A stretch of DNA of 64,000 nucleotides from Hordeum vulgare subsp. vulgare (Eukaryota; Streptophyta; Magnoliopsida; Poales; Poaceae), in assembly GCF_904849725.1 (NCBI RefSeq), contig NC_058522.1:454958844-455022843 (forward strand). The letters run 5' to 3'. Position numbers and translations under genes: made by a program. This document shows, piece by piece, positions 19,805-30,639 of this stretch. Each line of letters starts with the position of its first letter. Within the stretch, counting starts at the first letter, position 1. The notes beneath the pieces were generated by a model. It saw only the letters and a list, made by a program, of their open reading frames with translations. It did not search any database and was not told the origin of the DNA.

Positions 19805-22370
19805 CTATCTATTTTTATTCTTGCCTTTCTTCTGATTGCGCCGTAACCATGGAGTATCTTCATCATTTAACGGGATGCTTGGATCATCTTTGACTTTGAA
19901 GGGAGGAATTTCATCAAATTTATTGTAATCTTCTGACATGTCTGTCTTGTCCTCGACTCCCACGATGTTTCTTTTCCCTGAAAGAACTATGTGGCGCCTT
20001 GGCTCATCGTCTGATGTATTCGCTTCCTTATCTTTTCTTTTTCTCGGTCTGCTAGACATGTCCTTCACATAGAAAACCTGAGCCACATCATTGGCTAGGA
20101 CGAATTGATCATTGCCGTACCCAAGATTCTTCTGATCCACTGTTGTCATTCCGTACTTCGGGTCTACCTTCACGCCTGACAGGTTGAACCATTTGCACCA
20201 GAACAAAGGACCTTAAAGGAAGGTCCGTAGTCAAGTTCCCATATCTGCTCTATGTAACCATAGTATGTGACCCTTTGCCCGTTGTCGTCTTTTGCATCAA
20301 ACCGGACGCCACTGTTTTGGTTGGTGCTCTTTTTATCTTGGTCTGCCGTGTAAAATGTGTTACCATTTATCCCGTACCCTTTAAAGGTCAATACAGTCGA
20401 AGATGGTTGCTTGGCCAACAAGTATAGCTCATCTTCAACAATGTTGTCATTAATGAGACGTCTTTGCAACCAACCGCCGAAAGTCTTCGCGTGTTCTTTA
20501 GCAATGAAATCTTCAGGTTGCTCCGGGTATTCCGAGCGTAAAATATCCTTGTGTTCCTGGATATATGGAGCCGCCAAGCTGGAATTAACTAGAACTGTGT
20601 AGTGTGCTGGAGTGAAAGATTGCTCGTCCATACATGTTGTTGATTTCTTTCCTAGCGTGCCTTTTCCACATGCATCACGTCGATCGCAGAGCGAACCTCT
20701 TGGAATTTCCAATAGGGTAGTTCCCAGAATATAGATTTCTTCTTCCACATGGCTACGTGGTTGTCGGCGTCATTCGGAACAGATTGTGCGCCAGGACCCT
20801 TACCAAAGATTACTTTTATATCTTTGACCATGTCATATATATCAGTACCTTTAGGGAGGGTTGGCTTCCTCCGTGTATCTGCCTCGCCTTTGAAATGCTT
20901 TCCTTTCTTTCTTACGGGATGCCTGTCTGGAAGAAATCGACGATGCCCCGGGTACACATTCTTGCCTATATGTATACTTTCAGTCTCGCCTAAACAGTGT
21001 GTGCATGCGCTGTATCCCTTGTTTGACTGTCCTGAGATGTTACTAAGAGCGGGCCAATCATTGATGGTTACAAATAGCAACCCTCGTAGGTCAAATTCCT
21101 CCTGTTTGTACTCGTCCCACACACGTACACCTTCGTCAGCCCACAACTCTAAAAGTTCATCAACCAGTGGCCTCAGGTACACATCAATGTTGTTGCCGGG
21201 TTGCGACGGGCCTGGGATAAGCACTGGCAACATAATGAACTTACGCTTCATGCATAACCAAGGAGGAAGGTTATAGATACATAGAGTCACGGGCCAGGTG
21301 CTATGACTGCTACTCTGCTCCCCAAACGGATTCAGGCCATCTGTACTTAGACCAAACCTTAAGATTCTTGCGTCACGTGCAAAGTCCTCGTACTTATCGT
21401 CGATGTTTCTCCACTGCGACCCATCAGCGGGTTGTCTCAGCATATCGTCTTCCTTACGGTCTTCTTTGTGCCATCGCAGCAACTTGGCATGCTCTTTGTT
21501 TCGGAACAAACGTTTCAACCGTGGTATTATAGGAGCATGCCACATCACCTTGGCAGGAACCCTCTTCCTGGGGCGATCGTCACCCTCAACATCACCAGGG
21601 TCATCTCGCCTGATCTTATACCGAAATGCACCGCATACCGGGCAGGCATTTAAATTCTCGTGATGACCGTGGTAGAGGATGCAGTCATTGATGCATGCAT
21701 GTATCTTATGCACTTCCAATCCTAGAGGGCAGACAACCTTCTTTGCTTCGTACGTACTGCAGGGCAGCACGTTATCTCTTGGAAGCATCTTCTTCATTAT
21801 TTTCAGCAGCTTTTCAAATCCCTTGTCAGATATTCCATTCTCTGCCTTCCATTGCAGCAATTCCAGGGTGGTGCCCAGCTTTTTCTGGCCATCTTCGCAA
21901 TTTGGGTACAACAATTTTTTGTGATCTTCTAACATGCGCTCCAACTTCAACCTCTCGTTTTCACTTGCGCAGTTTATCTGTTCTTCACGAATGACCTGAC
22001 GAAGATCATCATCAGACTCATCAACAATGTCCTCAAGTTCAGGCTCGTCTTCCCCCATTTCAGTATCACCGTGTTCACCGAACATAGGATAGTTATCATT
22101 ATCCTCTTCTTCTTCATTGTCTTCCATTACAACCCCTCTTTCTCCGTGCTTGGTCCAACAAAAATAACTGGGCATGAAGCATTCTTGCAACAGGTGGGTG
22201 TGTATGGTTCTTGAGTTAGGGAAATTCCTCTTATTCTGGCATTTTTTACATGGACAAAAAATAAATCCATTCTGCCTGTTTTTCTCAGCCACATTGAGAA
22301 AACTATGCATGCCATTAAGGAATTCGGGACGACGTCGATCACTATACATCCATTGCCGGTTCATCTGCAT
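19805..22370 (-). pseudogene. tnp2-type CACTA transposase of CACTA-3, internally deleted
   Basis: The frame is open from ATG 22370 (or 22364) for 572 codons through the transposase-associated domain (CPCKKCQN), acidic linker and tnp2 domain (STDGLNPFG, FVTINDWPALS, CTHC), ending just after AIDVMH at about 20668. The next sequence (GKGTLGKK) corresponds to CACTA-2 position about 10112, so about 740 bases including the DUF4218-like region are missing. The loss is not a multiple of three and shifts the frame. The remaining 3' part (20748-20170) changes frame again near 20212 before the DUF4216-like end (FVLANDVAQVFYV) and a stop at 19805. It cannot make full-length transposase. Confidence 0.9.
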
Positions 22371-22528
22371 TATATAAATTTATCAAAAACCATTATGCTA
22401 AATCATCATGACTAAATTAATTAATTAATACAAAAAGTTCATCACACGTTAAAACCAAAGTAGCGTAGTGACCATACATATATAGTTCTCATAAAAATAC
22501 ACACTCAAACCAACCATAAAAACTCTCT

Positions 22529-23172
22529 CTAATTAATGCATTTGAAAACAACAACAAATGCGATCAAAATCGCAACAAAGGTAACAATTGACCCGACGAC
22601 ATAATGATACCAAGCCTCTTTACTAATTGCATATTTTCTAATCTTTCTAATCTTCAGGCGCATTGCGTCCATCTCGCTCTTGTGACCATCGACGACACCG
22701 GCAAGAACCTTTTCCAAGGTCATCTTCTCTCTTTCAGTTTTTTCCAACCTTTCTTCAGTTTTTCAATCTTTCTTTCAGGCCAACATTTTCTTGTTCAACT
22801 AAGTGTAACTTCTCAACAATAGGGTCGATTGGCATTTCCGGTTCCACTACCTCCTAGATAAAAATATCTATGTCAAGTTGGTCGGCGTAATTAATTGTCA
22901 TATAATCAGGAAATGAAAATATGTAGTTATAAAAGATAATATACCACATCCGAGTCATAGACTGGACGAGGGCCAACGGGAACGGATATCGAAACCATGG
23001 CGCTATACATATAAAAAAAATCTTACACAATAAGAAAATTATATACAAGTAAATATGTAAATCATACAAATCAAAATTTGTTTTGGTAAATAAAAACAAT
23101 AGGCTCACCAAGGTTGTGTCGGTGACGGGGCGATCGACGGCGGTGAGGAAGGGGACAAGGTGCGCGACACTA
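22529..23172 (-). pseudogene. Coiled-coil/membrane-anchor gene of CACTA-3, frameshifted
   Basis: Same exon layout as 1257-1899 in CACTA-1: hydrophobic C-terminal segment, basic stretch and coiled coil, with upstream exons near 22945-23000 and 23110-23170. A T-run is two bases shorter near 22758, which breaks the frame in the middle of the coiled coil. The C-terminal membrane segment itself is unchanged in CACTA-3 apart from a V for A. Confidence 0.6.
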
Positions 23173-23486
23173 AAAAAAACCACAAATCATAATTAAATCT
23201 GAGCTCAAATTGCATATGTATACATAACAAATGATGAACTCTCTCTAGCTTATGCATTTCATCAAACACCTAGCTAGCACAACAAAAATGAAATGAGCAA
23301 GAAAACGAGCAAAACTTGCAATGCCGGAAGAGGGAATGTTGATGCTAACCGTAGGACCGATGGGTGCCAACAATCTTGACAAATGGTGGAGAAAAATGGG
23401 GATGGATTAGAGCTCCCAAGAGGAATGAGAGAGCAAAAATGGAGTTGAGCTCGAGCTGGAAAAAATGGAGCTGAGCTCGGGGTGGA

Positions 23487-23492
23487 ATATAG
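23487..23492 (-). promoter_or_regulatory. TATA-like box of CACTA-3 first transcription unit
   Basis: The minus strand reads CCCTATATTCC immediately inward of the right subterminal repeats, identical to the site in CACTA-1. Confidence 0.4.
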
Positions 23493-23497
23493 GGGAG

Positions 23498-23785
23498 GGC
23501 TTTAGGACCGGTTTGTGTTAAAAACCGGTGCTAAAGGGTCTGACAGCGGGCCCCGCAATTGCTGCAAAAATGAGAAAAACCTTTAGCACCGGTTTGTGAT
23601 ACAAACCGGTTCTAAATGGTGTGTCCACTGGGCGCCCCTCCCTGCAGCAAACGGTCCAAAAACCTTTAGGGCCGGTTTGTGTTACAAACCGGTCCTAAAG
23701 GCCTTACGGCCATTTGCTGCAGGGAAGGGGCCCAGCGGACAGACCCTTTAGAATCGGTTTATATCCAATCCGGATCCAATGTGGT
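23498..23785. repeat. Right subterminal repeats of CACTA-3
   Basis: Five or more TTTAGNACCGGTTTGTG motifs in alternating orientation, nearly identical to 2229-2515 of CACTA-1. Confidence 0.86.
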
Positions 23786-23869
23786 TGGCTCAATGCCCTG
23801 TTTTCTACTAGTGGTAGGTAGGTTCTCTTGGATCGTTTAGGCCGTGATAAGGATACGAGATCTCCTTAA

Positions 23870-24329
23870 TCAGCTCACCAGATCCTACAATAAAATTTCA
23901 TTTCAGATAAGAACAGAATTGACTCCTTGGTACTATGTACTAGTACTGGTATATATATCAGTATATACGTACAGACGAACGTACCGGAAGCTGAGAGCAG
24001 TTAAAGTAGTAGGTGGTTGGAAGGAAGTCGATGCTGAAGCCGCAGGCAGAACGGAGGAGCTGGCCGCGGTGGGGAATCACCTGACCGCCGGCGACCAGGA
24101 CCGAATGGACGCACTCGCAGAGCTCCCGCCGCTGGTCCGCGGTGGTTGCCAAGTCCTTGATGATGGCAAGCCCCCTGCAGCCGTCGAGGCCAGCGACGTA
24201 CCCGGTGCAGTCACCGAATGCGGTCTGCGCCACAAGGCAGTCGCTCTTGTCCGCTCCCGACTCGGCGCCCCTGCCTTCGGCGAGCAAGAGGAACGCCACG
24301 ACCATCGCGAGGTGGCGGACTGGCGCCAT
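23870..24329 (-). CDS. Non-specific lipid-transfer-protein-like gene (type 1 spacing), one cysteine missing
   Basis: The first exon (24329-23985, 115 codons) begins MAPVRHLAMVVAFLLLAEG, a clear secretion signal. The mature part has the nsLTP type-1 cysteine spacing: C-X9-C, then a single C where the family has CC, X19, CXC, X22, C, X14, C. The loop before the CC is about four residues short and its first Cys is absent, so one of the four disulphides cannot form. A donor GTACGT at 23984 and an acceptor TTGTAG ending at 23885 give a 100-base intron near the 3' end, as in many nsLTP genes. The tiny last exon adds DLVS and TGA (23870-23872). Predicted 119 residues, secreted. CACTA-3 begins 57 bases further on. 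It may be a functional variant or an early pseudogene. Confidence 0.75.
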
Positions 24330-24421
24330 GGGTTGGGTTGGGTTGCACGTTTACTGAGGCTGATGAATGGATACACAGATGCACAGATGCGTGTGTATCT
24401 GACGACGGGACTTGCAAAGTA

Positions 24422-24504
24422 CTTCCTGTGTAAATTAATATAAAAGCGTTTATAGATTACTAAAATAGTATTCTAAATGCTTTTATATTAGTTTATGAAG
24501 GAAG
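24422..24504. mobile_element. Stowaway-type MITE, 83 bp, upstream of the LTP-like gene
   Basis: The ends CTTCCT...AGGAAG extend into long imperfect inverted repeats (TAATATAAAAGCG and CTTTTATATTA), flanked by TA on both sides (24420-24421 and 24505-24506). It lies 93 bases upstream of the LTP-like start codon and could contribute an AT-rich TATA-like element. Confidence 0.85.
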
Positions 24505-24610
24505 TACTACCTAACTATTTATAACAGCAAGACGTTCAAGCGGGGATGGAAACGTTTCTTCTCTGGGTAACGTAGCATTCAAGTAGCCGGCCAGGGTTTC
24601 TTCTTTATGC

Positions 24611-24716
24611 GTTTGAGTATTTCCAAATGGCAGTGAATGAATCGGTTACCGAAGAATAATGTCGTTTGAGTGTTTCCAAATGGCAGTGAATGAATCGGTT
24701 ACCGAAGAATAATGTT
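24611..24716. repeat. 53-bp tandem duplication
   Basis: GTTTGAGTATTTCCAAATGG... at 24611 is repeated at 24664 with almost no change, period 53 bases, two copies. Non-coding. Confidence 0.93.
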
Positions 24717-25127
24717 GTTCATATTCATTCTTTGATGTTTCATCACAAATGTCATACAATTTTTTTGAGTTAAATACGCTAGGAGTGCCTTAATTTGTCC
24801 ATCGCGGTCATTTTGATATACCTAAACTTGCAAAATACACGAACCCAATATTATAACTTGCATATTCGGTGCCTCCTTCCTTCTGTATTCACGTGTACGC
24901 CACGTAACAGCCTGGCAGTGGCCCACATGCCGGTGGCTCTCAGAACAAGGATGCGTTGGGTATCCTGCATGTGAGTTTTTTTACAGAACACCCTCATATC
25001 TCTTATCTCTTATTTATATTTACTAATTGAAAGCACCTTTTAAGTCTTCTCATTAATCCATATCATAAAAAATAATTACAACGTTGGTTTGTGAAATATA
25101 CGTCTAAGATAAGAGGAGAACTTGCGG

Positions 25128-25560
25128 ATGGTCCCTTCAAAATAAAAATTGCACTTGACAAGTTCCACGTTGTTAAACAAAACAAGAAAAAAAATACCAT
25201 CCATCCGTTCCTAAAAAAGGTGTGATCTGTGAACATCAACTAAAGTGATTAGAGTCCTAGCAATATACGATCCGTACATAAAGAAAAAAATATAGACGTG
25301 CTATAAAAACACAAAAGAAAAAATATGGACACACCGATCTACACCTCATGACCAGGTGCGTCCGTGTAATGGATGGTCCGTTCAAAATAAAAATTGCACT
25401 TGACAAGTTCAATGTTGTTAAACAAAAGCAGAAAAAAAACATGCATCCATTCCTAAAAGAAGGAAAAATATATGGGATCTATGAACATCAACTCAATCGT
25501 GATTACTGTCATAGCAATATACGATCGGCAGATAAAGAGAAAAAATAAATGTTCTATCAA
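25128..25560. repeat. Direct repeat pair inside the MULE
   Basis: About 180 bases starting ATGGTCCCTTCAAAATAAAA (25128) recur at 25372 as ATGGTCCGTTCAAAATAAAA, with later shared blocks (GAACATCAACT, AGCAATATACGATC). Offset about 244 bases, diverged. Further short duplications follow at 25605/25682 and 25935/25963. Confidence 0.85.
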
Positions 25561-25799
25561 TAAAAAAAAGGAAAAAGAAATATAGACAGAGGCCACGAGT
25601 CCATGATTCGCTACGAGGCCCCTACTACGGGACCTAATCTTCATCCACCTAATGGTCCTCATCTTCCATTTTGCACGAGTCCATGATTCGCCACGAGGCC
25701 ACGAGTCTCGCCGTTTGGATGTGACAACTTCTTCCGGTACCATTATTACAGCACGTCTTTCCAATATGCAAAATGTTATGTCTCTGTCATACTTGCAAC

Positions 25800-28060
25800 G
25801 GTCGGCGTCATGCGGCGGTATTTCTCTTGCCTAGAAGCTTTCCCTCGGTTGACTTTTGCAGTGTCTTGGACGCCTATGTTAGCGACTTTTTCAGTTTGAA
25901 CAAGACTTATCATGCACCTATCCACAACTCAAGTTTGCCTAGATCCGAACGACCCTCATGTTTGCCTAGATCCAAACGACCATCATGTTTGTTCTTATAA
26001 CAATACATAATCTCATGAGTTATATGATGCGCATGATTATAATTAGTAAAGGGTGTGAATATGGATGTCAGGATGAGTGACGTGCTGCCTATGATACCCA
26101 TGCATACTGAGTAGATTGAGTAGATGTTACTAGAACTAAGCATGTGGTTTTCAGATTTTGTTTACGTGAGATGCAAATTCAATTGTTTTTTTGATGTAAC
26201 TGTCTTCTGAACTGTAAAATCTTTGCATGCATAGACGAATAACTAGAATGTGCTACAATCATGCTAGGCGTACTTCCCCTCGGAGTTTCCTTATGAATGC
26301 GAGGCGGCATCTCAAACATGCCTGCTTAGTCTTTTGCCGTCATTCGAATGTATGAATTATTTGACTATTATGTTACTAATTCTCTGTGCACTCCTACATA
26401 CTATGCATTAATTCTGAAACTCGAGAGCATCAGTATATTATTTTTCTCTCCCCTCTCACTAGCATAACTTAATTTCCTTTTCTAAATGGCGATGGGTAAA
26501 GTTTTTGTTATTAGCCAACTAATGATGTGTAGTTTCGATAGAAAAAGAAACTAATGTCATGGTAAGAAACACATACGGCTAAATTTGGTTTAACAACTAT
26601 TCTAAGTTCTGTGGCAAGTATTTTACAGAAGATGATGTTCATTACACAACTCCCCTCCTATGTAGCTCCATCAATGACTAATTTGCGGTACTCACCATCC
26701 AAAGTGCTCGAGTATCGCAATGTTTGCTATATTAAAAAATTAACTGCATTAAATTGATATATAACAAAGACGATGTTGCAAACACTAATTGTGTGTGTTT
26801 ATTTTGAATTTAGAGGACACGATATTAAGCTGCTATGTGAAGTATACATTGTAAAATATATATGTACTCGACTATTAGTGGAGAAAACTCTACAAACAAG
26901 GTCAATATTAAAATATTTATTGACACTATAATGGCGGAATTACCGGTGAATCAGAACCCAAAACTATGCTCAAATGGCTATTTGCTAAAAAAGATAAATG
27001 GGCACAAAAATTATGGTTAAAGAGAAAATACTTATTCAATTGGTGAACATCGTGTGGTATCATAAATCTCAAAAGAGGTGGCTCAATTTCAACATACGGT
27101 AACTTACGTTAGATTTGAATAAATGTATAAGCGTTCGTAACCAATTTGAACATGTAATCCATAATTGAAGTTACTAGCCCGTGCATGTGTACGGGTTTGA
27201 TGACTAGTTTTATTTAATCACACAACAAAACTAACATGAAAAATAAACTACATGAAACCTGCTCCTTCCCCTAAAAAAAGAACCAGAAACCTCCTGATGT
27301 ATACCAGGCATGATCTGACCTCCCAGGCGAACTATTTTGTATTTTCAATCCTTATGCTATTTACATACAATTATTTTGTATTTTCAATCTTTATGCTATT
27401 GACATTAATGTGTACCATAAAGAGGTAAACTTTTAACTATTTCTACAATTAACGTGGATTTAAAAAGTTCATCGTATATTAACAATTAATTTTTAAATTA
27501 ATCTATCCTCTTTCGGGACAACAACCAACCACAATTATTGTATATTTTCATTGTATTTCTAAATTATATTCTTTGAAATGATAATAGTGTAGTTTGAAAA
27601 TTGTTCAATGTGTATTTAAATATATTTCATAATAATAATAAATACCAGAAATGTATTAAAAGATGTTAAACGTGGTTGTCGAAATGTAGGAATAAATTTA
27701 AACAATTTTTTTAATGCATGTTGAATATTTTCTAAAAAAAACGTTGTCAATTTTCGAATGCAAGCAATAAATTTGGATGTTGACAATTTGTTAATGAAAT
27801 TGTAATTTCTTCTTACTTTTCCTTCTTACAAATGGGAAAATAATACCAAAAAGGAAAATAAACATGAACATGAAAAACGAATTAATAGAAATTTGTGAAG
27901 GCCCATAGGAGTGCCATATATAGAAAAAAGCACTCGGACATATGCACGCGAGGCTATATATAAGATCTTAGCTACTTTATGTCATGAAATTATAGTTTGG
28001 CTCCGAGTGTAGGCAGTACAGGTTGAGCAATGCGTGTACCTGATGTACCAGGATCGATCC
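25800..28060. other. AT-rich MULE interior without recognisable gene
   Basis: About 2.2 kb with no frame, splice pattern or domain I can support. A short imperfect inverted motif (ACTAGCCCGTGCATG ... TGACTAGT) lies at about 27175-27210. Confidence 0.6.
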
Positions 28061-28069
28061 TGTGTGAAC

Positions 28070-28225
28070 TTATTTATTACGAGATTTTTGGCCTTTTTAT
28101 TACTCGAATTTTTGGCCTTTTTATTATGAGATTAAATTAAAATCACTCGAACAAAAAAAATCACTCGAACTTATTTGTTGTTCGAATTTTTGGCCTTTTT
28201 ATTACGAGATTAAATTAAAATCCTC
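28070..28225. repeat. Short tandem repeats near the right MULE TIR
   Basis: Three to four copies of TTTTTGGCCTTTTTATTA with an associated ACGAGATTAAATTAAAATC block. Confidence 0.85.
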
Positions 28226-28478
28226 TATTTTTTCTTACAAAAAAAACCAATCGGGCGGCTCAGCAACACCTCTTCGCTCTCAGCCACCAACATGTGGGTC
28301 ACTGTCAAGCTGGCATGCGACATTGGCTGGGCGTACGCCCCTAATACGAAACGAGACACCGTATTTGCATGACCGAATAAGTTGCAACATTAGTTTCATG
28401 TATTTTACAAGTTTAGGCACCAAAATGACTGTGATGGACAAGTTTTGGTACCTTCAATGTATGTAACTCAATTTTTTT

Positions 28479-29711
28479 GCATGAGTTTAGGTCTAGACAC
28501 ATGTTAACTCATGTAACACGGGAAAGGCTTCTCATCTTTAGTCTGGTAGGACGATTTTGTAGACCGGTTGCGCGACGTTGATGCGTTTTACATCTCAACA
28601 TTTGAGATTCGTCCAAAATCAATCGCCCAACACCCACCTAACAAGCCTATTTTTAGCCCCTAACTCTCCGTCATTTTCTCTTCCCGAATTAAGCTCACCT
28701 TCCCGACCTAGACGAATACTGTTCCCATCTCCCGCATTCCCCTGACGCAGATGAATGCCAAGCTCGCGATGCCCTCGCCGCCCCGGCTCCCTCTCCCAGG
28801 AACAAGGTCGTATCCAATGTGGTCGTGAGATCCACTGTCCTGTGAGATTCAAGGTCTCGTACGGTGGCTGTGGCGCTGCGCCCACCATTATCCATGATGG
28901 CGCATGAGCAAGATCGCAACCCCCTCCGCGTCCCTGTCCTCCCACCAGGTTCTGCTATCGTGACCTGTAGTCTACGATGCTGTTGGGGAATGAATCAATC
29001 TGGATAGGTATTGAGTGCTCTCACGATCTCATCTGGATACAGTGTAGTTGATCCCTAATTTTTATGTTCCATCTACTGTTTTGACATCTTCGTGGGACTG
29101 TGCGCATACCCTTTTTTGGGTCCATTTCAGTATGTCATGTGTGTACTTTATGACCAAATTAGAGACGAATATCTGTGAATTTTGTATAAACATGACACAA
29201 ATATGACGCTTACAAATATCCAAGCTTCTTATGGATTATTCGGGTGCTTCTTCACTGCATAGAGTTTGTGCCAGTCTAGCCATGCTTCTATTTTTCTATA
29301 CTACTTTTGTTATTTTGAGATAGAATGAAATTGATGATGCTTCTTCCAAATGCCACCAGTGCATGTTAGGCTGCCATTACAGGTTGGATAATCAACTAGC
29401 ACAGCGAGACGACGATGGTAATGTGGCCGGTGTGAGTGGTAGCGATGATGGCAAGGACGTCAACGGGAGTAGGGACATGTAATTCAATAGGGCATCACAA
29501 TTATCCTGTAGCTGTGTTGTCCTCTTCTTTGACATCGTTGCATATATGGTGCTCCTAATCGGTGGATGCCTTTGTTCGGGTCGGCAACGTCCCTGATGAT
29601 TCATGCCCACGACGCCTCTGCTTCCTCGACGTCGCTGGCTCTACATAGTGGGAATGATGAGATTCATTATCACAGATGCAATGCTACAAATTCTTTGTAT
29701 TAAGTTTCATA
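28479..29711. other. Unassigned 1.2-kb segment between MULE and nested retroelements
   Basis: Moderately GC-rich around 28600-28950, AT-rich after. A minus-strand frame of 108 codons (28945-28619) has no recognisable domain. Could be old element or gene remnant. Confidence 0.5.
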
Positions 29712-29735
29712 CCCCCTCTGTTCCTAAATATAAGT
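29712..29735. mobile_element. Left fragment of a Stowaway MITE
   Basis: After a TA (29710-29711), CCCCCTCTGTTCCTAAATA matches the 5' end of wheat Stowaway elements. It breaks off at AAATATAAGT (29726-29735), which recurs at 44221-44230 where the MITE body resumes. Confidence 0.7.
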
Positions 29736-29853
29736 ATTTTGGAAGCGAACCTTTTTTAGAATCCCACGATAGACACACACACAGGCTCCTCCCCCTCCCC
29801 CTCCAGCGTTCCCGTCGCTCCCATGGCGACAGAGCACCGTCACCCCGTCTCCT

Positions 29854-30208
29854 TGTTGGAATTATGCCCTAGAGGCAATAATAAATGTATAGTTATTATT
29901 ATAATTACTGTATCAAGATAATAGTTTGTTATCCATGCTATAATTCTATTGAATGAAGACTCATTTACATGTGTGGATACATAGACAAAACACCGTCCCT
30001 AGCATGCCTCTAGTTGGCTAGCCAGTTGATTGATGATAGTCAGTGTCTTCTGATTATGAACAAGGTGTTGTTGCTTGATAACTGCATCACGTCATTAGGA
30101 GAATCACGTGATGGACTGGACCCAAACTAATAGACGTAGCATGTTGATCGTGTCATTTTGTTGCTACTGTTTTCTGCGTGTCAAGTATTTATTCCTATGA
30201 CCATGAGA
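29854..30208 (+). repeat. 5' LTR of Copia element, first piece
   Basis: Matches 41319-41673 of the 3' LTR and ends at the AGA target site (30206-30208) used by CACTA-4. Confidence 0.95.
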
Positions 30209-30224
30209 CACTACTGGAATCTGT

Positions 30225-30560
30225 TAGTTTGCCGACAGCTTTAAGCTTTGCCGTCAGCAATTTTACGGGGCTGAGGGCACTTTGCCCTCAGCCAAAATAA
30301 ATGCTGACGGCATAGGAAGGGCTGACGGCAAATAAAATCTATGCCGTCCGCTTTATCTAAGCCGGTAGCCAGCTGACGGCAAAGGACAAAAAAGTTGTCG
30401 GCATAGCAAGGCTGACGGCATAGGGGCTAACCCAGTCGCCGCCTCGGCCAGGAAAAAAAAACGGGGGCCTTCTTTGCCTACAGCCAGCTGAGGGTAAAGA
30501 CTAACGGCTGTCTTTGCCGACAGCTGGCTGAGGGCAAAGAGGCCCCCGTTTTTTTTTGCC
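30225..30560. repeat. Left subterminal repeats of CACTA-4
   Basis: Many GCTGACGGCAAA / TTTGCCGACAGC motifs in both orientations, including an inverted pair around AAAAAACGGGGGCC and GGCCCCCGTTTTTT (about 30457-30556). Confidence 0.85.
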
Positions 30561-30639
30561 TTATCCCCCCGTGACCTGTCTTTGCCGTGCACGCGCTGCA
30601 GCTCTCTGCTTCATCTCCCGTGCACGCGCTGCGCGCAGC

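Larger units (their letters stand above)
13771..23813 (-). mobile_element. CACTA-3: complete CACTA (DTC) transposon, about 10.0 kb
   Basis: The left end CACTAGTGGAGAAAGGGGTA and the right end ...CCTGTTTTCTACTAGTG are inverted. GTA follows and precedes the element exactly (13768-13770 and 23814-23816). The right 2.5 kb is nearly identical to CACTA-1. Gene order on the minus strand is coiled-coil/membrane gene, tnp2 (with a 740-base deletion), AT-rich spacer, internal subterminal repeats, GC-rich leader, palindrome, second gene with intact Ulp1-like exons. It inserted 57 bases beyond the stop codon of a lipid-transfer-protein-like gene. Confidence 0.95.
24767..28469. mobile_element. Non-autonomous Mutator-like element (MULE), 3.7 kb
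   Basis: Roughly 200 bases at the left (24767-24960, starting GAGTTAAATACGC) are an imperfect inverted copy of the right end (28469 back to about 28245, starting GAGTTACATAC). Shared blocks include TGTCCATC..GTCATTTTG, CCTAAACTTG and GTGGCTCTCAG / GTGGCTGAGAG. The element is bracketed by an exact 9-bp direct repeat, AATTTTTTT, at 24758-24766 and 28470-28478. Long TIRs and a 9-bp duplication are the signature of Mutator elements. No transposase frame is present; the inside is AT-rich and unassigned. Confidence 0.85.

Noticed and set aside
27175..27210. ACTAGCCCGTGCATG...TGACTAGT as the end of another DNA transposon
   Set aside because: The inverted match is short and no partner end or target duplication could be found.
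24758..28478. MULE interior as a gene-capture (Pack-MULE) element
   Set aside because: No interior segment showed a recognisable exon or domain; short frames near 25453-25764 and 25773-26000 look like chance.
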